NCBI GenBank assembly: GCA_028713675.1
Contig: JAQTNV010000002.1
Location: forward strand, 105,433-169,432
Direction of reading: 5' to 3'
Length of the DNA stretch: 64,000 nt
Source: a bacterium
Lineage (GTDB): Bacteria; Desulfobacterota; JAPLJL01
Made by a program: the position numbers and the translations under genes. Each line of letters starts with the position of its first letter. Positions within the stretch are counted from its first letter, which is position 1. Below are positions 1 through 11,614 of the stretch, one piece after another. The notes under the pieces are model-generated. The model ran no database searches, was not told the origin of the DNA, and saw only the letters and a program-made list of their open reading frames with translations.

Positions 1-874
<874 letters not shown>

Positions 875-884
<10 letters not shown>

Positions 885-1903
885 GTCTTTTCCATCGCGG
901 CATTGTATTCGCCCCGGCGCGCAGCCCGGTTGCACCCGGCTCGGTGATACAGAGCTCGCTGCGCCGCAGGCACGTTGGCATCCTGGCCTTGCCAAATCTC
1001 CAAAGCCGGCTGCTGGATGGCGCGGGCAAACGAAAACGCCAGTGCCCAAGGCAGTCGCGACTTGAATCCGACATTCATGGCGTTCAAACGGGCCGAGGCC
1101 AGTTCCGCGGATTGGCCGCCCGACAAGAACGCAATCCCCGGAACGGCGGCGGGGACGGCTCGCAAGAGACACCTCACCGTGGCGTCGGCCACCTTGTCCA
1201 CCGCTTCTTGCCGGGGGCAGGTCAGTCCCGGAAGCACCATGTTGGGCTTCAAGATTATGCCCTCCAGCCTCACTCTTTGCGTGTAGAGCTGGATGAAGAC
1301 CGTGCGCAGGACTTCCTCCGTCACCTCGCCGCACCGCTCCAGGGTATGCTCGCCGTCCATGAGCACTTCCGGCTCGACGACGGGGACCAGTCCGGTTTCC
1401 TGGCACAACGCGGCATAGCGGGCCAGCGCCTGCGCGTTGGCCTCGATGCAGCCCCGGCTGGGAATGCCGACGCTCACGGCAATCACCGCGCGCCACTTGG
1501 CAAAACGGGCGCCCATTTGAAAATATTCCCGGAGGCGGCCGCGCAATCCGTCCAGGCCTTCGGTTATTTTCTCTCCGGGATGACCGGCCATTTCCTTCGC
1601 GCCGGTGTCGACTTTGATGCCGGGAATGATTCCCGCGTCGATGATGATTTTAACAAAGGGAGTGCCGTCTTTCCGGGACTGACGGATGGTCTCATCATAA
1701 AGGATGACGCCGCTGATAAACTCGCCCAACCCGGGAGTGGTCACAATCAATTCCCGGTAGGAACGGCGTGCTTCCTCCGTTTGAGGAATCCCCGCTTTTT
1801 CAAATCGCTTGTTACAGGTGGCGGTACTCTCATCCATGGCCAGAAGGCCTTTATCCCCGGCAACCATCGCCCCGGCAGTAGCGATAAGCTCTGGTAAATT
1901 CAA
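875..1903 (-). CDS. fba: Class I fructose-bisphosphate aldolase
   Basis: Schiff-base aldolase that cleaves fructose-1,6-bisphosphate to the two triose phosphates. Class I motifs are clear: LLAMDES near the N-terminus, GIKVD, FAKWRAV and the Schiff-base lysine in [11 protein letters not shown], with a SGGQS segment towards the C-terminus. The length of about 342-352 residues fits the eukaryote-like class I family, not the metal-dependent class II enzymes. The start is uncertain. TTG at 1903 has a strong GGAGGTG six bases upstream and gives [17 protein letters not shown] at 1918 and TTG at 1933 are in-frame alternatives without a good ribosome site. It lies between rpiB and pgi in the same operon and overlaps pgi. 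Confidence 0.93.
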
Positions 1904-1985
1904 CTCTGACACCTCCATTTTATTAATTATCAATTAATCATACTCTGGCCGGGTCTCCGGAATATCGGCCCAGGATTTTCCTCTC

Positions 1986-2441
1986 TTAAGACTTTTTCTC
2001 TCTTTCCAATGCCGCTACTTTCGCGAGACGGCGCCGGAAACGTTCGTCCCCCTTGAAGCGGGCGTTCAGGAACTTCCCGACCAACTCCCAGGCGAGTTCA
2101 TAGCCGGTAACCCGGCCGCCCAGGCACATAACGTTCATGTCGTCGTCCTCTACTCCCTGATGAGCGGAAAATGGTTCCGTGATCAACGCCGCCCGCGCGC
2201 CGGGCACCTTGTTGGCCGCGACGCAAGCCCCGACCCCGCTGCCGCAGATGGCCAAACCCCGGGTAACCTCACCCTTCGCCACCGCCCTGGCCAGGGGCAC
2301 CACAAAATCAGGGTAGTCATCTCCCGGAACCAACTCGGGAGCGCCGAAGTCCGCCACTTCGTAACCGGCGGCCTTGAGAGCTGCAGTCAGTTGTGTTTTC
2401 AACTCAAACCCGCCATGGTCTGCGGCTATGCCAATCCGCAT
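1986..2441 (-). CDS. rpiB: Ribose-5-phosphate isomerase B
   Basis: Interconverts ribose-5-phosphate and ribulose-5-phosphate (RpiB/LacAB family), feeding pentose phosphates to transaldolase and phosphoketolase. The 151-residue protein starts MRIGIAADHGG, the typical RpiB N-terminus. It has the phosphate-binding and catalytic CGSGVG segment with the active-site cysteine, and the EPFSAHQG and NVMCLGGR motifs. ATG at 2441 is preceded by GGAGAGGAAATT. A longer reading frame upstream runs into the phosphoketolase gene and is not conserved. It begins about 20 bp after the phosphoketolase stop, so both are on one transcript. The C-terminal tail, rich in Arg and Lys, is slightly longer than usual. 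Confidence 0.95.
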   Translation of the reverse strand: MRIGIAADHGGFELKTQLTAALKAAGYEVADFGAPELVPGDDYPDFVVPLARAVAKGEVTRGLAICGSGVGACVAANKVPGARAALITEPFSAHQGVEDDDMNVMCLGGRVTGYELAWELVGKFLNARFKGDERFRRRLAKVAALEREKKS

Positions 2442-2463
2442 AATTTCCTCTCCACGCTCATAG

Positions 2464-4929
2464 CTATTTTCCGTCCCGACCCCATTTCCAGTTGCGAATC
2501 TCCGGCAGGTCCTGGCCGTGCTTGTCAATGTATTGCTTGTGCTCGATCAGCTTGTCCTGCGTTATCTGCTTCAGCTTGGCACCATTGGCGCCCAATTGTG
2601 GCAGCCGATTGATCACATCCTGCACCAGATGGAACCTGTCAAGATCGTTCAAAACAGTCATGTCGAAGTACGTTGTAATGGTGCCTTCTTCCTTATAGCC
2701 TCGAACATGCATGTTATCGTGGTTAGTCCGGCGGTAAGTCAACCGGTGCACCAGCCAGGGATAGCCGTGGAATGCGAAGACGATCGGTTTGTCTTTAGTG
2801 AATAGCGCATCGAAGTCTTCATCGCTCAAACCGTGCGGATGTTCGCTCTGCGGCTCTAGCTTCATGAGGTCAACAACGTTGACCACGCGGATTTTCAGTT
2901 CGGGCAGATGTTTACGAAGGATGGAAACAGCAGCCAGGGTCTCAAGTGTGGGTACATCGCCGCAGCAGGCCATCACTACGTCCGGTTCTGCACCTTGTTC
3001 GTTACCAGCCCAAGGCCATATTCCAATTCCTTTGGTGCAATGTTCCACTGCGGCATCCATGTTCAACCATTGAGGCGCCTGATATTTGCCCGCAATTACG
3101 ACGTTGACGTAATGGCGGCTCCTCAAACAATGGTCCCAAACCGAAAGCAGACAGTTGGCGTCGGGTGGAAGGTATACTCGTACGACAGAAGCCTTCTTAT
3201 TTACCACGTGATCGATGAAGCCGGGATCTTGATGGGTAAATCCGTTGTGAGCCTGCTGCCAGACGTGGGATGCAAGCAGATAATTCAATGACGCAATTTT
3301 CCGCCGCCACGGCAATTCCGCACTAACTTTCAGCCACTTGGCGTGCTGGTTAAACATCGAATCGATGATGTGAATAAAAGCTTCGTAGCAATTGAACAGC
3401 CCGTGCCGGCCCGTGAGAAGATACCCCTCGAGCCAACCTTCGCACTGATGCTCGGAGAGCATCTCCATAACCCGGCCTTCGGATGCAAGAAACTCATCAT
3501 TATCTTTCGTACGGGCTTCCCACTGCCGGTTGGTTACTTCAAAAACAGCGTTCAAGCGGTTGGAAAGAGTCTCGTCGGGACCGAAGATCCGGAAATTCCG
3601 TTGTTCCCGGTTGAGACTGGCTACGTCGCGCAGGAACTTTCCAAGCTCGTGCGTGTCAGCCGCCTCAACCGAACCCGGCAGCGGTACATTTACCGCGTAG
3701 TTTCGAAAGTCAGGAATTATGAGATCGCGCAGCAGAATGCCGCCGTTGGCGTGCGGATTAGCGCCCATTCTGCGTTCTCCTTTGGGTGCCAGCTCAGCCA
3801 ATTCGGGCAAAAGGCGACCGCTCTCGTCGAAGAGTTCTTCAGGCTTATAGCTTTTCATCCAGCTTTCAAGGAGCTTGAGATGCTCGGGATGCTCGGAATC
3901 CACCAGCAGCGGAATCTGATGGGCTCGAAAAGTGCCCTCGATTTGCAGGCCATCGACGATTTTCGGTCCGGTCCAGCCCTTGGGTGACTTGAGTACAATC
4001 ATCGGCCAGCGTGGACGAGCGGCATCGTTTTTGCCCCGCGCATTGTTTTGTATTTTCCGGATCTCCGTAATGACCTTTTCCAAAGCAGCGGCCATGAGTC
4101 CATGCATCTTTTCCGGTTCATCGCCTTCCACAAAGTAAGGCGACCAGCCGCAGCCTCGCAAGAATTGCTCCAATTCCTCATGCTCCATGCGGGCCATGAC
4201 GGTCGGATTGGCTATCTTGTAGCCATTGAGATGCAGGATCGGCAGCACGGCGCCGTCGGTGATCGGATTGAGAAATTTATTGGAGTGCCACGCCGTAGCC
4301 AGTGGACCTGTTTCCGCTTCGCCGTCACCGATGACGCAAGCGACGACCAGTTCCGGATTATCGAAGACGGCCCCGAAGGCATGGCTGAGTGAATACCCCA
4401 ACTCTCCACCCTCGTGGATCGACCCCGGACACTCCGGCGAGACATGACTGGGAATCCCGCCGGGAAAGGAAAATTGCGTGAACAGCTTTTTCAGCCCGGC
4501 CTCATCCTGCGTGATATTTGGGTAGACTTCGCTATAAGTGCCTTCCAGATACGTATTGCCCACCAGCGCCGGGCCGCCGTGGCCGGGACCGGAAATGTAG
4601 ATAATATCAAGGTCATACTTCTTGATGACCCGGTTCAAATGCACGTAAATGAAATTTTGCCCCGGCGTCGTGCCCCAATGCCCAAGCAGCATAGCTTTCA
4701 CGTGTGAGAGCTTCAGGGGCTTCCGAAGCAAAGGATTATCGTGAAGATAAAGTTGGCCGACCGAGAGGTAATTCGCGGCACGCCAGTAGGCGTTCATCTT
4801 TCGCGGCAGATCGGGCGGCAACGGCTGGTCCGTTTTATTCATCTTCTCCGTTTTCACTGTGATTTTTTCTTTAACCCCGGTTTTCATTTTCATCGCAATG
4901 CTCTTTTTAGACGCTTTTTTTGCTTTCAT
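2464..4929 (-). CDS. xfp: Xylulose-5-phosphate/fructose-6-phosphate phosphoketolase
   Basis: Thiamine-diphosphate enzyme that splits xylulose-5-P or fructose-6-P with phosphate into acetyl phosphate and glyceraldehyde-3-P or erythrose-4-P. The 821 residues match the family length. Visible landmarks are [36 protein letters not shown], the ThDP motif [11 protein letters not shown] with a following asparagine, and the C-terminal [14 protein letters not shown]. The N-terminus carries a lysine-rich extension of about 30 residues that the core fold does not need. ATG at 4929 has AAAGGA at good spacing and lies inside the end of ackA, a 23-bp overlap. Pairing with acetate kinase gives ATP from acetyl phosphate. 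Substrate preference (X5P or F6P) cannot be read from sequence. Confidence 0.96.
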   Translation of the reverse strand: MKAKKASKKSIAMKMKTGVKEKITVKTEKMNKTDQPLPPDLPRKMNAYWRAANYLSVGQLYLHDNPLLRKPLKLSHVKAMLLGHWGTTPGQNFIYVHLNRVIKKYDLDIIYISGPGHGGPALVGNTYLEGTYSEVYPNITQDEAGLKKLFTQFSFPGGIPSHVSPECPGSIHEGGELGYSLSHAFGAVFDNPELVVACVIGDGEAETGPLATAWHSNKFLNPITDGAVLPILHLNGYKIANPTVMARMEHEELEQFLRGCGWSPYFVEGDEPEKMHGLMAAALEKVITEIRKIQNNARGKNDAARPRWPMIVLKSPKGWTGPKIVDGLQIEGTFRAHQIPLLVDSEHPEHLKLLESWMKSYKPEELFDESGRLLPELAELAPKGERRMGANPHANGGILLRDLIIPDFRNYAVNVPLPGSVEAADTHELGKFLRDVASLNREQRNFRIFGPDETLSNRLNAVFEVTNRQWEARTKDNDEFLASEGRVMEMLSEHQCEGWLEGYLLTGRHGLFNCYEAFIHIIDSMFNQHAKWLKVSAELPWRRKIASLNYLLASHVWQQAHNGFTHQDPGFIDHVVNKKASVVRVYLPPDANCLLSVWDHCLRSRHYVNVVIAGKYQAPQWLNMDAAVEHCTKGIGIWPWAGNEQGAEPDVVMACCGDVPTLETLAAVSILRKHLPELKIRVVNVVDLMKLEPQSEHPHGLSDEDFDALFTKDKPIVFAFHGYPWLVHRLTYRRTNHDNMHVRGYKEEGTITTYFDMTVLNDLDRFHLVQDVINRLPQLGANGAKLKQITQDKLIEHKQYIDKHGQDLPEIRNWKWGRDGK

Positions 4930-6139
4930 GATCGTTTTCCTTTCCGATGGTAAGACCCAAAACGCGGCAGACCGTGTTCGCGATCATCCATTCCTCGTCC
5001 GTATGAATGACGCGGACAGCGACCCGGCTGGCCGCCGCGGAAATTACGCCTTCATTGGCCGCGTTTCGCTTTTCTTCGAGTTCGATTCCAAGGAATCCCA
5101 GCCCGGCGCAGATCCGGGCGCGGACAGGCGGCGCGTTTTCGCCGATGCCGCCCGCGAATACCAGCGTATCCAGCCCGCCCAACGCCGCCGCGAATGCGCC
5201 GATCCATTTCTTGACCTGGTAGCAAAACAGCGCGACCGCTTCCGCCGCCCGCACGTCTTGCGTTTCACGGTCGAGCAAGTCACGCATATCGGAACTGGTT
5301 TCGGACACGCCGAGCAGCCCGGACTGGAAATTGACCATCTCGTTGAATTGCTTTGCATTCATTTTTTCAGAGCGCGCCAGATACCAAACCAGTCCGGGGT
5401 CGAGATCGCCGGAGCGGGTGCTCATCGGCACCCCGGCGGTCGGGGTGAAACTCATGCTGGTGTCAACGGGTTTGCCGCGATGGACCGCCGCCAGGCTGGC
5501 GCCGTTGCCGAGGTGAGCGAGGATGACCCGGCCTTGTGCCGCTTCCGTTCCGGCCAGGCGGGCCAGTTCTCCCAATAGAAACACATACGACAACCCGTGA
5601 AACCCGTACCGCCGCACCCCCTGCGCTTCGTAACGGCGCGGGATCGGCAGCAGCCGGGCCACGCGCGGCAGGTCATGGTGAAAGGCCGTGTCGAAACACG
5701 CCACTTGGGGCAGGTTGGGAAACCGGCGGTGAAACGCCTCGGTCAACAGAATCTCCTCCGGCAGATGCTCAGGATCGAACGGACTGAGCCGGTGAAGTTC
5801 CTCCACCATTTCCGCGGTGATTCGCTGCGGCTCGTTATACTTCGGCCCGCCATGCACCACGCGATGTCCCACCGCGGTCAAGACCTCACGCCCGTTGCGT
5901 TCCTCGATCCAATCCATCAGGGCGCCTACCGCCGCCGTATGATCCGGTGCCGTCACTAACCGCGAAAAGTTGTCCGCCTCGTTCAAGCCTTTCACCCGCA
6001 AGGCGGCCTCCGGAAGTCCAATCCGATCAATCGCGCCCTCCAGAATCCGCCGGAGCGAGTCACCGGCATCGAACAGCGCGAACTTGATGCTCGACGAGCC
6101 GCCGTTGATCGTCAGGATGCGTGGGTTAGCCGGTTTCAT
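4907..6139 (-). CDS. ackA: Acetate kinase
   Basis: Converts acetyl phosphate and ADP to acetate and ATP, the energy-yielding step after phosphoketolase. The 410-residue protein has the ASKHA-fold signatures: [17 protein letters not shown] at the N-terminus, [28 protein letters not shown] and the adenosine-site region [12 protein letters not shown]. The length is normal. ATG at 6139 lies just inside the end of the HAD gene, so it overlaps that upstream gene as well as the following xfp gene. Gene order and overlaps indicate translational coupling of ackA and xfp, a common arrangement for this pathway. No missing catalytic residue was noticed. Confidence 0.96.
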   Translation of the reverse strand: MKPANPRILTINGGSSSIKFALFDAGDSLRRILEGAIDRIGLPEAALRVKGLNEADNFSRLVTAPDHTAAVGALMDWIEERNGREVLTAVGHRVVHGGPKYNEPQRITAEMVEELHRLSPFDPEHLPEEILLTEAFHRRFPNLPQVACFDTAFHHDLPRVARLLPIPRRYEAQGVRRYGFHGLSYVFLLGELARLAGTEAAQGRVILAHLGNGASLAAVHRGKPVDTSMSFTPTAGVPMSTRSGDLDPGLVWYLARSEKMNAKQFNEMVNFQSGLLGVSETSSDMRDLLDRETQDVRAAEAVALFCYQVKKWIGAFAAALGGLDTLVFAGGIGENAPPVRARICAGLGFLGIELEEKRNAANEGVISAAASRVAVRVIHTDEEWMIANTVCRVLGLTIGKENDHESKKSV

Positions 6140-6773
6140 GGATGACTCCTTCGTTATTCCGTAATCCGAACGAAGCCAATTTCGCGCACGTGGACTTATA
6201 ATCCGTGTGAAGAATGCTCCGAATTCCCAAACCTTCCGCGATCCGGACGAACATCGGAGTATTGTCGATATAGATTACCTGCCGGGCTGGCGCTTGGGCG
6301 ATGTCCAGTGCCAGCCGAAAAATGTCCGCGTCAGGCTTGCGGAGGTGGACGAAGCAGGAGGAAATAAAAGAATCCACAAACCCGTCCAGCTTGAACTTCC
6401 GAATCCGGTGCGAATTCAGCTCCCGTGCTTCGTTGCTGACCACGACAATCTTCAATCCATACTGTGCCTTAAGCCGTCGGACCAACTCGATCATTTTGGG
6501 ATACGGCCTCGACTGCGCGAAAATGAAGCGCCGAAACTGAACCCGGGTAAATGGTCGCTTTCGGTAGAAAACCACCCGGCCTAAATACTCTTCTAGCGTG
6601 AGCTTTCCCTCCTCGTAGGTGTCGAAGGTCAGCTTATGCCGATCCTCCATCTCGGCCCACTCCAGCTTAAAGTTCTTCGCTGCCCGTCTGCGGGCATGGT
6701 GATCCCACCCGTCGGTGAGCAGGACACCGCCGATATCTATAAACATGCAGGTGATGGCAGCCATCTTCTTCAT
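6126..6773 (-). CDS. HAD-superfamily phosphatase, YihX-like
   Basis: Haloacid-dehalogenase-type hydrolase of 215 residues from the chosen start. Motif I reads FIDIGGVLLTD, motif II VVVSNEA, the motif III lysine is in LRKPDADIF and motif IV is YIDNTP. The second Asp of the usual DxD is replaced by Gly, as in the YihX/epoxide-hydrolase-N-terminal branch, which includes alpha-glucose-1-phosphate phosphatases. ATG at 6773 has GGAAGA about 7 bases upstream; farther upstream ATGs would overlap glgP. It sits between glgP, whose product is glucose-1-phosphate, and ackA, so a sugar-phosphate substrate is plausible. This is inference from context. The predicted cap domain is small, and the substrate is unknown. 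Confidence 0.8.
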   Translation of the reverse strand: MKKMAAITCMFIDIGGVLLTDGWDHHARRRAAKNFKLEWAEMEDRHKLTFDTYEEGKLTLEEYLGRVVFYRKRPFTRVQFRRFIFAQSRPYPKMIELVRRLKAQYGLKIVVVSNEARELNSHRIRKFKLDGFVDSFISSCFVHLRKPDADIFRLALDIAQAPARQVIYIDNTPMFVRIAEGLGIRSILHTDYKSTCAKLASFGLRNNEGVIHETG

Positions 6774-6796
6774 CGTCTTTTCTTCCGTTGATCGGA

Positions 6797-9343
6797 TCAT
6801 CGCTGCCACAGGATTCGATCTTCTTCCAAGGGAACCGCAATGCCGGCAAAGTAAGGTATGACCCGCGCCGTATAGTCCGCTGGGGGACGGGCCGCAGACA
6901 CAGCCGCACTGTAAACGAAGCCGCCCGACGCGCCGGCCAGCTGGCGAACGCGCTTCATCTCCTGCCGCACGGGAGCACTGTCCATGACGCCGTCGGCGTA
7001 AATCTCTACCCGCACTGCCTGGGGGTCGAGTTCATCAAGGTAAACTTGAACATCAAATACGTGCCGGCCATCGCGAGTCTCCACCTTCACTTCACTGAGG
7101 CGCAATTTGTCCCATTTCTGTTCCAGACTGTGCCGCCAATCGACTACTTGCCTGCCCACTGCGCCTTTATCGGCAGAGCGCTCACGGTAGGCGGCCGCAG
7201 CCGGGAGGTAGTGTTGCTCGGTGTATTCGCGCACCGCGCGGTTGGCGGAGAATTGTGGCGTCAGCCGCGCCATGCTTTCCCGCATCCGCTTGAGCCACGC
7301 GGTGGGGATGCCGCTCTCGTCTCGGGTATAAAACTCCGGGATCACCTCCCGCTCAAGCAGGTCGTAGAGCGCACCGGCTTCGACCGCGTCCCAAGCCGGA
7401 TCGTCGCCATGCTCCTGACCGTCACCCAACGCCCAACCCACTTCAGGTGCGTAGGCTTCCGCCCACCAGCCGTCCAATTCCGAAAGATTGATACCCCCAT
7501 TAACGAGCACCTTCATGCCGCTCGTTCCGCAAGCCTCCCAAGGCCGCCGGGGCGTGTTGATCCAGACATCCACCCCTTGCACGAGGTACTCGCTCAAGAG
7601 CATGTTGTAATCGCTAAGGAAAATCACATGACGGCGGACTTCGGGCCGCCGGATGAACATGGTCCACTGCTGTATCAGGGCCTGCCCTGATTGGTCCTCC
7701 GGATGGGCCTTACCGGCAAGGACGAGTTGGACCGGGCGCTGCGGATCGGTTAGCAGACGAAGCAATCGCTCCGGGTCGTGCAGCAGCAGGTTCGGCCTCT
7801 TGTAGGTCGCGAAGCGGCGCGCAAAGCCCAGCGTCAATGCGTTGGGATCAAACAGATTCTTCGCGCCGTCAATCACTTCGGGTAACGCGCCGGAGGCGGT
7901 CAGTTGCCTGGTCAATCGCTCGCGGGTGTATTCCACAAAAGACTTGCTGGCGGCGGTCCGAAATTGCCAGAGCCCGGCATCGGAGACGCGGCGAATGTCC
8001 TGCTCCAGGATTTTTGTCGTCCCCAACCAGCGGTCTTTTCCACAGGCCTTCGTCCAAAGATCGTCGGCTGCCGCCGAGTCCCAGGTCGGCACGTGAACTC
8101 CATTAGTTACATGTCCGACGGGCACTTCGTCCGCCGGCCAGTGCGGAAAAAGAGGTCCAAAAAGGTGACGGCTGACCTTCCCATGCAACCTGCTCACGCC
8201 ATTGACCGCCCCGCACCCGCGGATCGCCAGATAGGCCATGTTGAAACTTTCCGATGAGTCTTTCGGGTCCCGGCGGCCCAGGGCCAGCAGATCATGGAGT
8301 GTTATGCCGAGCTTCTCCTGGGCATAACCGCCGAGATACTGCTCGATGAGGGCCGGAGCGAAACGGTCAAAGCCGGCGGCCACTGCCGTGTGGGTGGTGA
8401 AGAGGTTCCCCGCCCGAGTGACTGCCAGCGCGACTTCGAAGGGCTGCGCGGTTTCTTGCCCGTAACTGCGGGCGCGTTCCAGCACGGCCAAGGCCGCATG
8501 CCCTTCATTCAGGTGACAGACTTCCGGCTGAAGGCCGAGCGCGCGGAGCAACCGCCATCCTCCGATCCCCAGCACCATTTCTTGTTGAAGCCGCAGCTCC
8601 GGCCCGCCCCCATATAGCTCGCTGGTGATGCCTCGATGGACGGGGGAGTTGGCCGCATCATTGCTGTCCAGCAAGTAGAGCTTGATTCTGCCGACCCGCA
8701 CTTGCCAGGCGCGCAGCCAGACCGAATATCCGGGCAAGGCGATCTTTAACCGCAGCCACTCGCCGTTCGGCTGGCGCAACGGTGTGATCGGCAGTTGTCC
8801 GGGATCGTTATACGGGTAAAGGGCCTGTTGCGCTCCGTTTCGGTCGAGCACCTGCCGAAAATAGCCTTGCTGGTACAGCAGTCCCACCCCAACCACCGGC
8901 ACACCCAGATCGCTGGCGGTTTTGAGCTGATCGCCAGCCACATTACCAAGCCCGCCCGAGTAGATCGGAAGCGCTTCGCTCAACATGAATTCCATGCTGA
9001 AGTATGCAACACAATTCAAGGAAGCCTGCGGATAATTTTGCTGAAACCACGCGGGTGCTTTCTCTGCTTGTTTCTTGGACTGTACGAGGGCATCAATCTT
9101 CTGGCGAAATACCGGATCGGCCAGTACGGCCTGGATCTTTTCCCGGGAGACGGTTTGCAGGACATCCCAGGGATGATGGGTCTGGTCCCACAGGACCGGA
9201 TCAAGCTTCCGCCATACTTCGTCGGTGGCGTGATTCCACGACCAGCGCATATCCAGGGCGAGCTCGGCCAGGGAATTGAACCCCTCGATTTCGGTGGGCA
9301 AGAGACTGTATATGGGATGGCTGGCACGGGTTTGTTCGCTCAT
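6797..9343 (-). CDS. glgP: Alpha-glucan (glycogen) phosphorylase
   Basis: PLP-dependent phosphorylase that releases glucose-1-phosphate from glycogen or maltodextrin. The 848-residue protein has the early motif LALDMRWSWNH and the segment YFSMEFMLSEALPIYSGGLG, both characteristic of the bacterial/archaeal short-type alpha-glucan phosphorylases (TIGR02094-like). The PLP-lysine segment is CGTSGMKVLVNGG. HLNEGHAAL and the ATYKRPNLLLHDPERL region are also visible. ATG at 9343 overlaps by ATGA the stop of an in-frame remnant that resembles the end of pgm (see separate entry). The product feeds phosphoglucomutase encoded upstream. The C-terminal domain after residue 700 is beta-rich and longer than in the minimal family. 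Confidence 0.94.
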   Translation of the reverse strand: MSEQTRASHPIYSLLPTEIEGFNSLAELALDMRWSWNHATDEVWRKLDPVLWDQTHHPWDVLQTVSREKIQAVLADPVFRQKIDALVQSKKQAEKAPAWFQQNYPQASLNCVAYFSMEFMLSEALPIYSGGLGNVAGDQLKTASDLGVPVVGVGLLYQQGYFRQVLDRNGAQQALYPYNDPGQLPITPLRQPNGEWLRLKIALPGYSVWLRAWQVRVGRIKLYLLDSNDAANSPVHRGITSELYGGGPELRLQQEMVLGIGGWRLLRALGLQPEVCHLNEGHAALAVLERARSYGQETAQPFEVALAVTRAGNLFTTHTAVAAGFDRFAPALIEQYLGGYAQEKLGITLHDLLALGRRDPKDSSESFNMAYLAIRGCGAVNGVSRLHGKVSRHLFGPLFPHWPADEVPVGHVTNGVHVPTWDSAAADDLWTKACGKDRWLGTTKILEQDIRRVSDAGLWQFRTAASKSFVEYTRERLTRQLTASGALPEVIDGAKNLFDPNALTLGFARRFATYKRPNLLLHDPERLLRLLTDPQRPVQLVLAGKAHPEDQSGQALIQQWTMFIRRPEVRRHVIFLSDYNMLLSEYLVQGVDVWINTPRRPWEACGTSGMKVLVNGGINLSELDGWWAEAYAPEVGWALGDGQEHGDDPAWDAVEAGALYDLLEREVIPEFYTRDESGIPTAWLKRMRESMARLTPQFSANRAVREYTEQHYLPAAAAYRERSADKGAVGRQVVDWRHSLEQKWDKLRLSEVKVETRDGRHVFDVQVYLDELDPQAVRVEIYADGVMDSAPVRQEMKRVRQLAGASGGFVYSAAVSAARPPADYTARVIPYFAGIAVPLEEDRILWQR

Positions 9344-9411
9344 GATTTGTCGCTCCGATCCGGCGTTGCGGCCAAAGCATCGTTGACCATCGCCTGCGCT
9401 TCCTCTTCTTT
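9340..9411 (-). pseudogene. Remnant of a second phosphoglucomutase 3' end
   Basis: Directly upstream of glgP an open frame without a start reads KEEEAQAMVNDALAATPD and ends in TGA overlapping the glgP ATG. The true pgm gene, about 600 bp upstream, ends [16 protein letters not shown]. Nucleotide identity over about 35 bases is also high, with mostly third-position changes. This looks like a leftover 3' end of an older pgm copy that abutted glgP before the Usp gene came to lie between them. It is too short to encode anything functional by itself, though its coupled stop may still affect glgP translation. Confidence 0.6.
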
Positions 9412-9486
9412 AATGCTGCTTTCGTTTTCCCCAAGCTATAACATTCTGCCCGGTCTATTCGGGAACCGGTCTTTCATTCGATGCTT

Positions 9487-9936
9487 TCATCCTTTCACTA
9501 CCAAGACAGGTATTTTTGTATCCTTATGGATCACACCATAGGTAACACTGCCGAGAACCATGGCTCCCAAAGCGCTCCGTCCATGGGAACCCATAATAAT
9601 GAGGCTTACCTTTGATCTCTCGGCCTCTTTCATAATTTCCTCGACCGGATGCCCGGTTGTTATTACAATCTTCGATCGGATATCGTTTTTTTCGCAGAGT
9701 TTTTTTATCTCTTCGGCATGCCTTTCGGCAGCCTCGCGCAGATAATCCTCAATCGGCTCTATTACATGCATTACGGTATCCGAGGCGGGAATTATCTGGG
9801 GCATAAATGAGCGCCGATCAATAACGCTCAGAGCAATTACCGTGGCTTTTAACTGTTGGGCGAGGTCAACCGCGTACCTGGCCGCCTTTTGAGCCGCCTT
9901 TGACCCGTCTATCGGCACAAGAATTTTTGAGATCAT
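9487..9936 (-). CDS. Universal stress protein (UspA family)
   Basis: 149-residue single-domain Usp. It starts MISKILVPIDGSKAAQKAA and ends with the ATP-binding signature IIMGSHGRSALGAMVLGSVTYGVIHK, the G-2x-G-9x-G-S pattern of nucleotide-binding Usp proteins. ATG at 9936 follows GGAGG at 5 bases, and the start lies 10 bp after the pgm stop. Usp proteins are small cytoplasmic proteins induced in stress or starvation; the ligand here is inferred from the motif. Its position between pgm and glgP, next to a remnant of a pgm 3' end, suggests it was inserted into an older pgm-glgP pair. Confidence 0.9.
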   Translation of the reverse strand: MISKILVPIDGSKAAQKAARYAVDLAQQLKATVIALSVIDRRSFMPQIIPASDTVMHVIEPIEDYLREAAERHAEEIKKLCEKNDIRSKIVITTGHPVEEIMKEAERSKVSLIIMGSHGRSALGAMVLGSVTYGVIHKDTKIPVLVVKG

Positions 9937-9946
9937 ATGTCCTCCT

Positions 9947-11614
9947 TTAAGTTTGCCTTGACCGCGGGGGCACCGAAGCCAAAGCATTGTTGACAATTGC
10001 CTGTGCTTCCTCCAAGATGCGGCGCAGATGATCCGCTCCCCGGAAGCTCTCCGCATAAATCTTGTAGATATTCTCGGTTCCTGACGGACGCGCCGCGAAC
10101 CATCCGTTTTTTGCGATTACCTTTACCCCGCCGATGGGTGCGCCATTGCCCGGTGCGTTGGTGAGAACAGTCTGGATTTTTTCCCCCGCCAATTCGGTGA
10201 ACTTAACCTGCTGGGGGGAGAGTTTCGTCAACAGGTGCTTTTGCTCAGGAGTGGCTGGCGCCTCAACACGGTTATAGGCAGGTTCACCGAACTCGCGCGT
10301 GAGTTCGCGGTAGATCTCGCCGGGATCGCGACCTGTCCGGGCGGTGATTTCCGCCGCCAGCAAAGCCGGGACAATTCCATCTTTGTCCGTCGTCCAGACG
10401 CTGCCATCCAGACGGACAAAAGACGCGCCCGCGCTCTCTTCTCCACCGAAGCCAAGCGACCCGTCGAGCAAACCATCGACGAACCACTTGAATCCGACCG
10501 GCACCTCGTAAAGTTTGCGGCCAAGCTTCGCGGTGACCCGATCAATCATCTGGCTGCTCACCACCGTCTTGCCTACCGCCGCCCCCTGGCGCCATTTCGG
10601 CCGGTGTTGGAAGAGGTAGAAGATTGCGACCGACAGGTAGTGGTTGGGCGGCAGCAGCCCTGCGCTTTTGGTGACAATCCCGTGCCGGTCGTGGTCGGTA
10701 TCGCAGGCGAAGGCGACCTCGAAACGATCCTTCAGCCCGATTAACCTCTGCATCGCATAAGGTGAGGATGGATCCATGCGGATCTGGCCGTCCCAATCCA
10801 CCGTCATAAAACGAAAGGCCGGGTCCACGGCCTCGTTCACGACCGTGAGGTTCAACCCATAGCGCTCCGCCAATGGCCCCCAGTAATGGACCCCGGCGCC
10901 ACCGAGCGGATCTACTCCCATGCTGATCTTCGCGCCGCGAATGGCATCCAGGTCGATCACATTGGCGAGATCCGTAATGTAAGTATTGAGATAGTCGTGC
11001 CGGTGCGTCGTGGGGGCGCGCAGGGCTTTCTCCAACGGGACCCGCTTCACTCCTTGAAGGCCGGATTCAAGCAACTTGTTCGCTTTTGCCTCGATCCAGG
11101 TGGTGACGGCGGATTCCGCCGGACCGCCGTTCGGGGGATTGTATTTGAACCCGCCGTCATGGGGCGGATTATGCGAAGGCGTGATCACGATGCCGTCGGC
11201 AAGACCGGTTTTCCGTCCGCGGTTGTACGTCAGAATCGCGTGGGAAACCGCAGGGGTGGGAGTATATTCATCCCCCTGCGCGATCATGACTTCCACCCCG
11301 TTGGCCGCCAGCACCTCAAGCGCGCCGGCATGAGCCGGCACGGAAAGGGCATGCGTGTCCATGCCGAGAAACAGCGGGCCGTCAATATTCTGTTGCTTGC
11401 GGTACCGGCAAATGGCCTGACTGATGGCGAGAATATGCCGTTCATTGAAAGCTTTTCCGAATGCGGAACCACGATGACCGGAGGTGCCGAAAGCAACCCG
11501 TTGTTCCGGCACCGAAGGGTCAGGCGCCTCCGTATAGTAGGCCGTGACGAGTCTGGGGACGTTGACCAGCATCGAAGCTTCGGCCGGCTTTCCGGCAAGA
11601 GGACTTATTTTCAT
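9947..11614 (-). CDS. pgm: Phosphoglucomutase, alpha-D-glucose specific
   Basis: Interconverts glucose-1-phosphate and glucose-6-phosphate. The 555-residue protein belongs to the alpha-D-phosphohexomutase superfamily and resembles the E. coli Pgm type in length and motifs. It has [14 protein letters not shown] at the N-terminus, the phosphoserine loop [15 protein letters not shown], the metal loop [12 protein letters not shown], the sugar-binding [11 protein letters not shown] and the C-terminal phosphate-binding [16 protein letters not shown] at 11614 overlaps the end of the transaldolase gene by 4 bp, so coupling is expected. It sits between the transaldolase and glucan phosphorylase genes, linking glycogen breakdown to the hexose-phosphate pool. 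Confidence 0.96.
   Translation of the reverse strand: MKISPLAGKPAEASMLVNVPRLVTAYYTEAPDPSVPEQRVAFGTSGHRGSAFGKAFNERHILAISQAICRYRKQQNIDGPLFLGMDTHALSVPAHAGALEVLAANGVEVMIAQGDEYTPTPAVSHAILTYNRGRKTGLADGIVITPSHNPPHDGGFKYNPPNGGPAESAVTTWIEAKANKLLESGLQGVKRVPLEKALRAPTTHRHDYLNTYITDLANVIDLDAIRGAKISMGVDPLGGAGVHYWGPLAERYGLNLTVVNEAVDPAFRFMTVDWDGQIRMDPSSPYAMQRLIGLKDRFEVAFACDTDHDRHGIVTKSAGLLPPNHYLSVAIFYLFQHRPKWRQGAAVGKTVVSSQMIDRVTAKLGRKLYEVPVGFKWFVDGLLDGSLGFGGEESAGASFVRLDGSVWTTDKDGIVPALLAAEITARTGRDPGEIYRELTREFGEPAYNRVEAPATPEQKHLLTKLSPQQVKFTELAGEKIQTVLTNAPGNGAPIGGVKVIAKNGWFAARPSGTENIYKIYAESFRGADHLRRILEEAQAIVNNALASVPPRSRQT

Noticed and set aside
6788..7690. Plus-strand open frame of about 300 codons opposite glgP
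   Set aside because: Shadow of the glucan phosphorylase gene, without ribosome site or domain.
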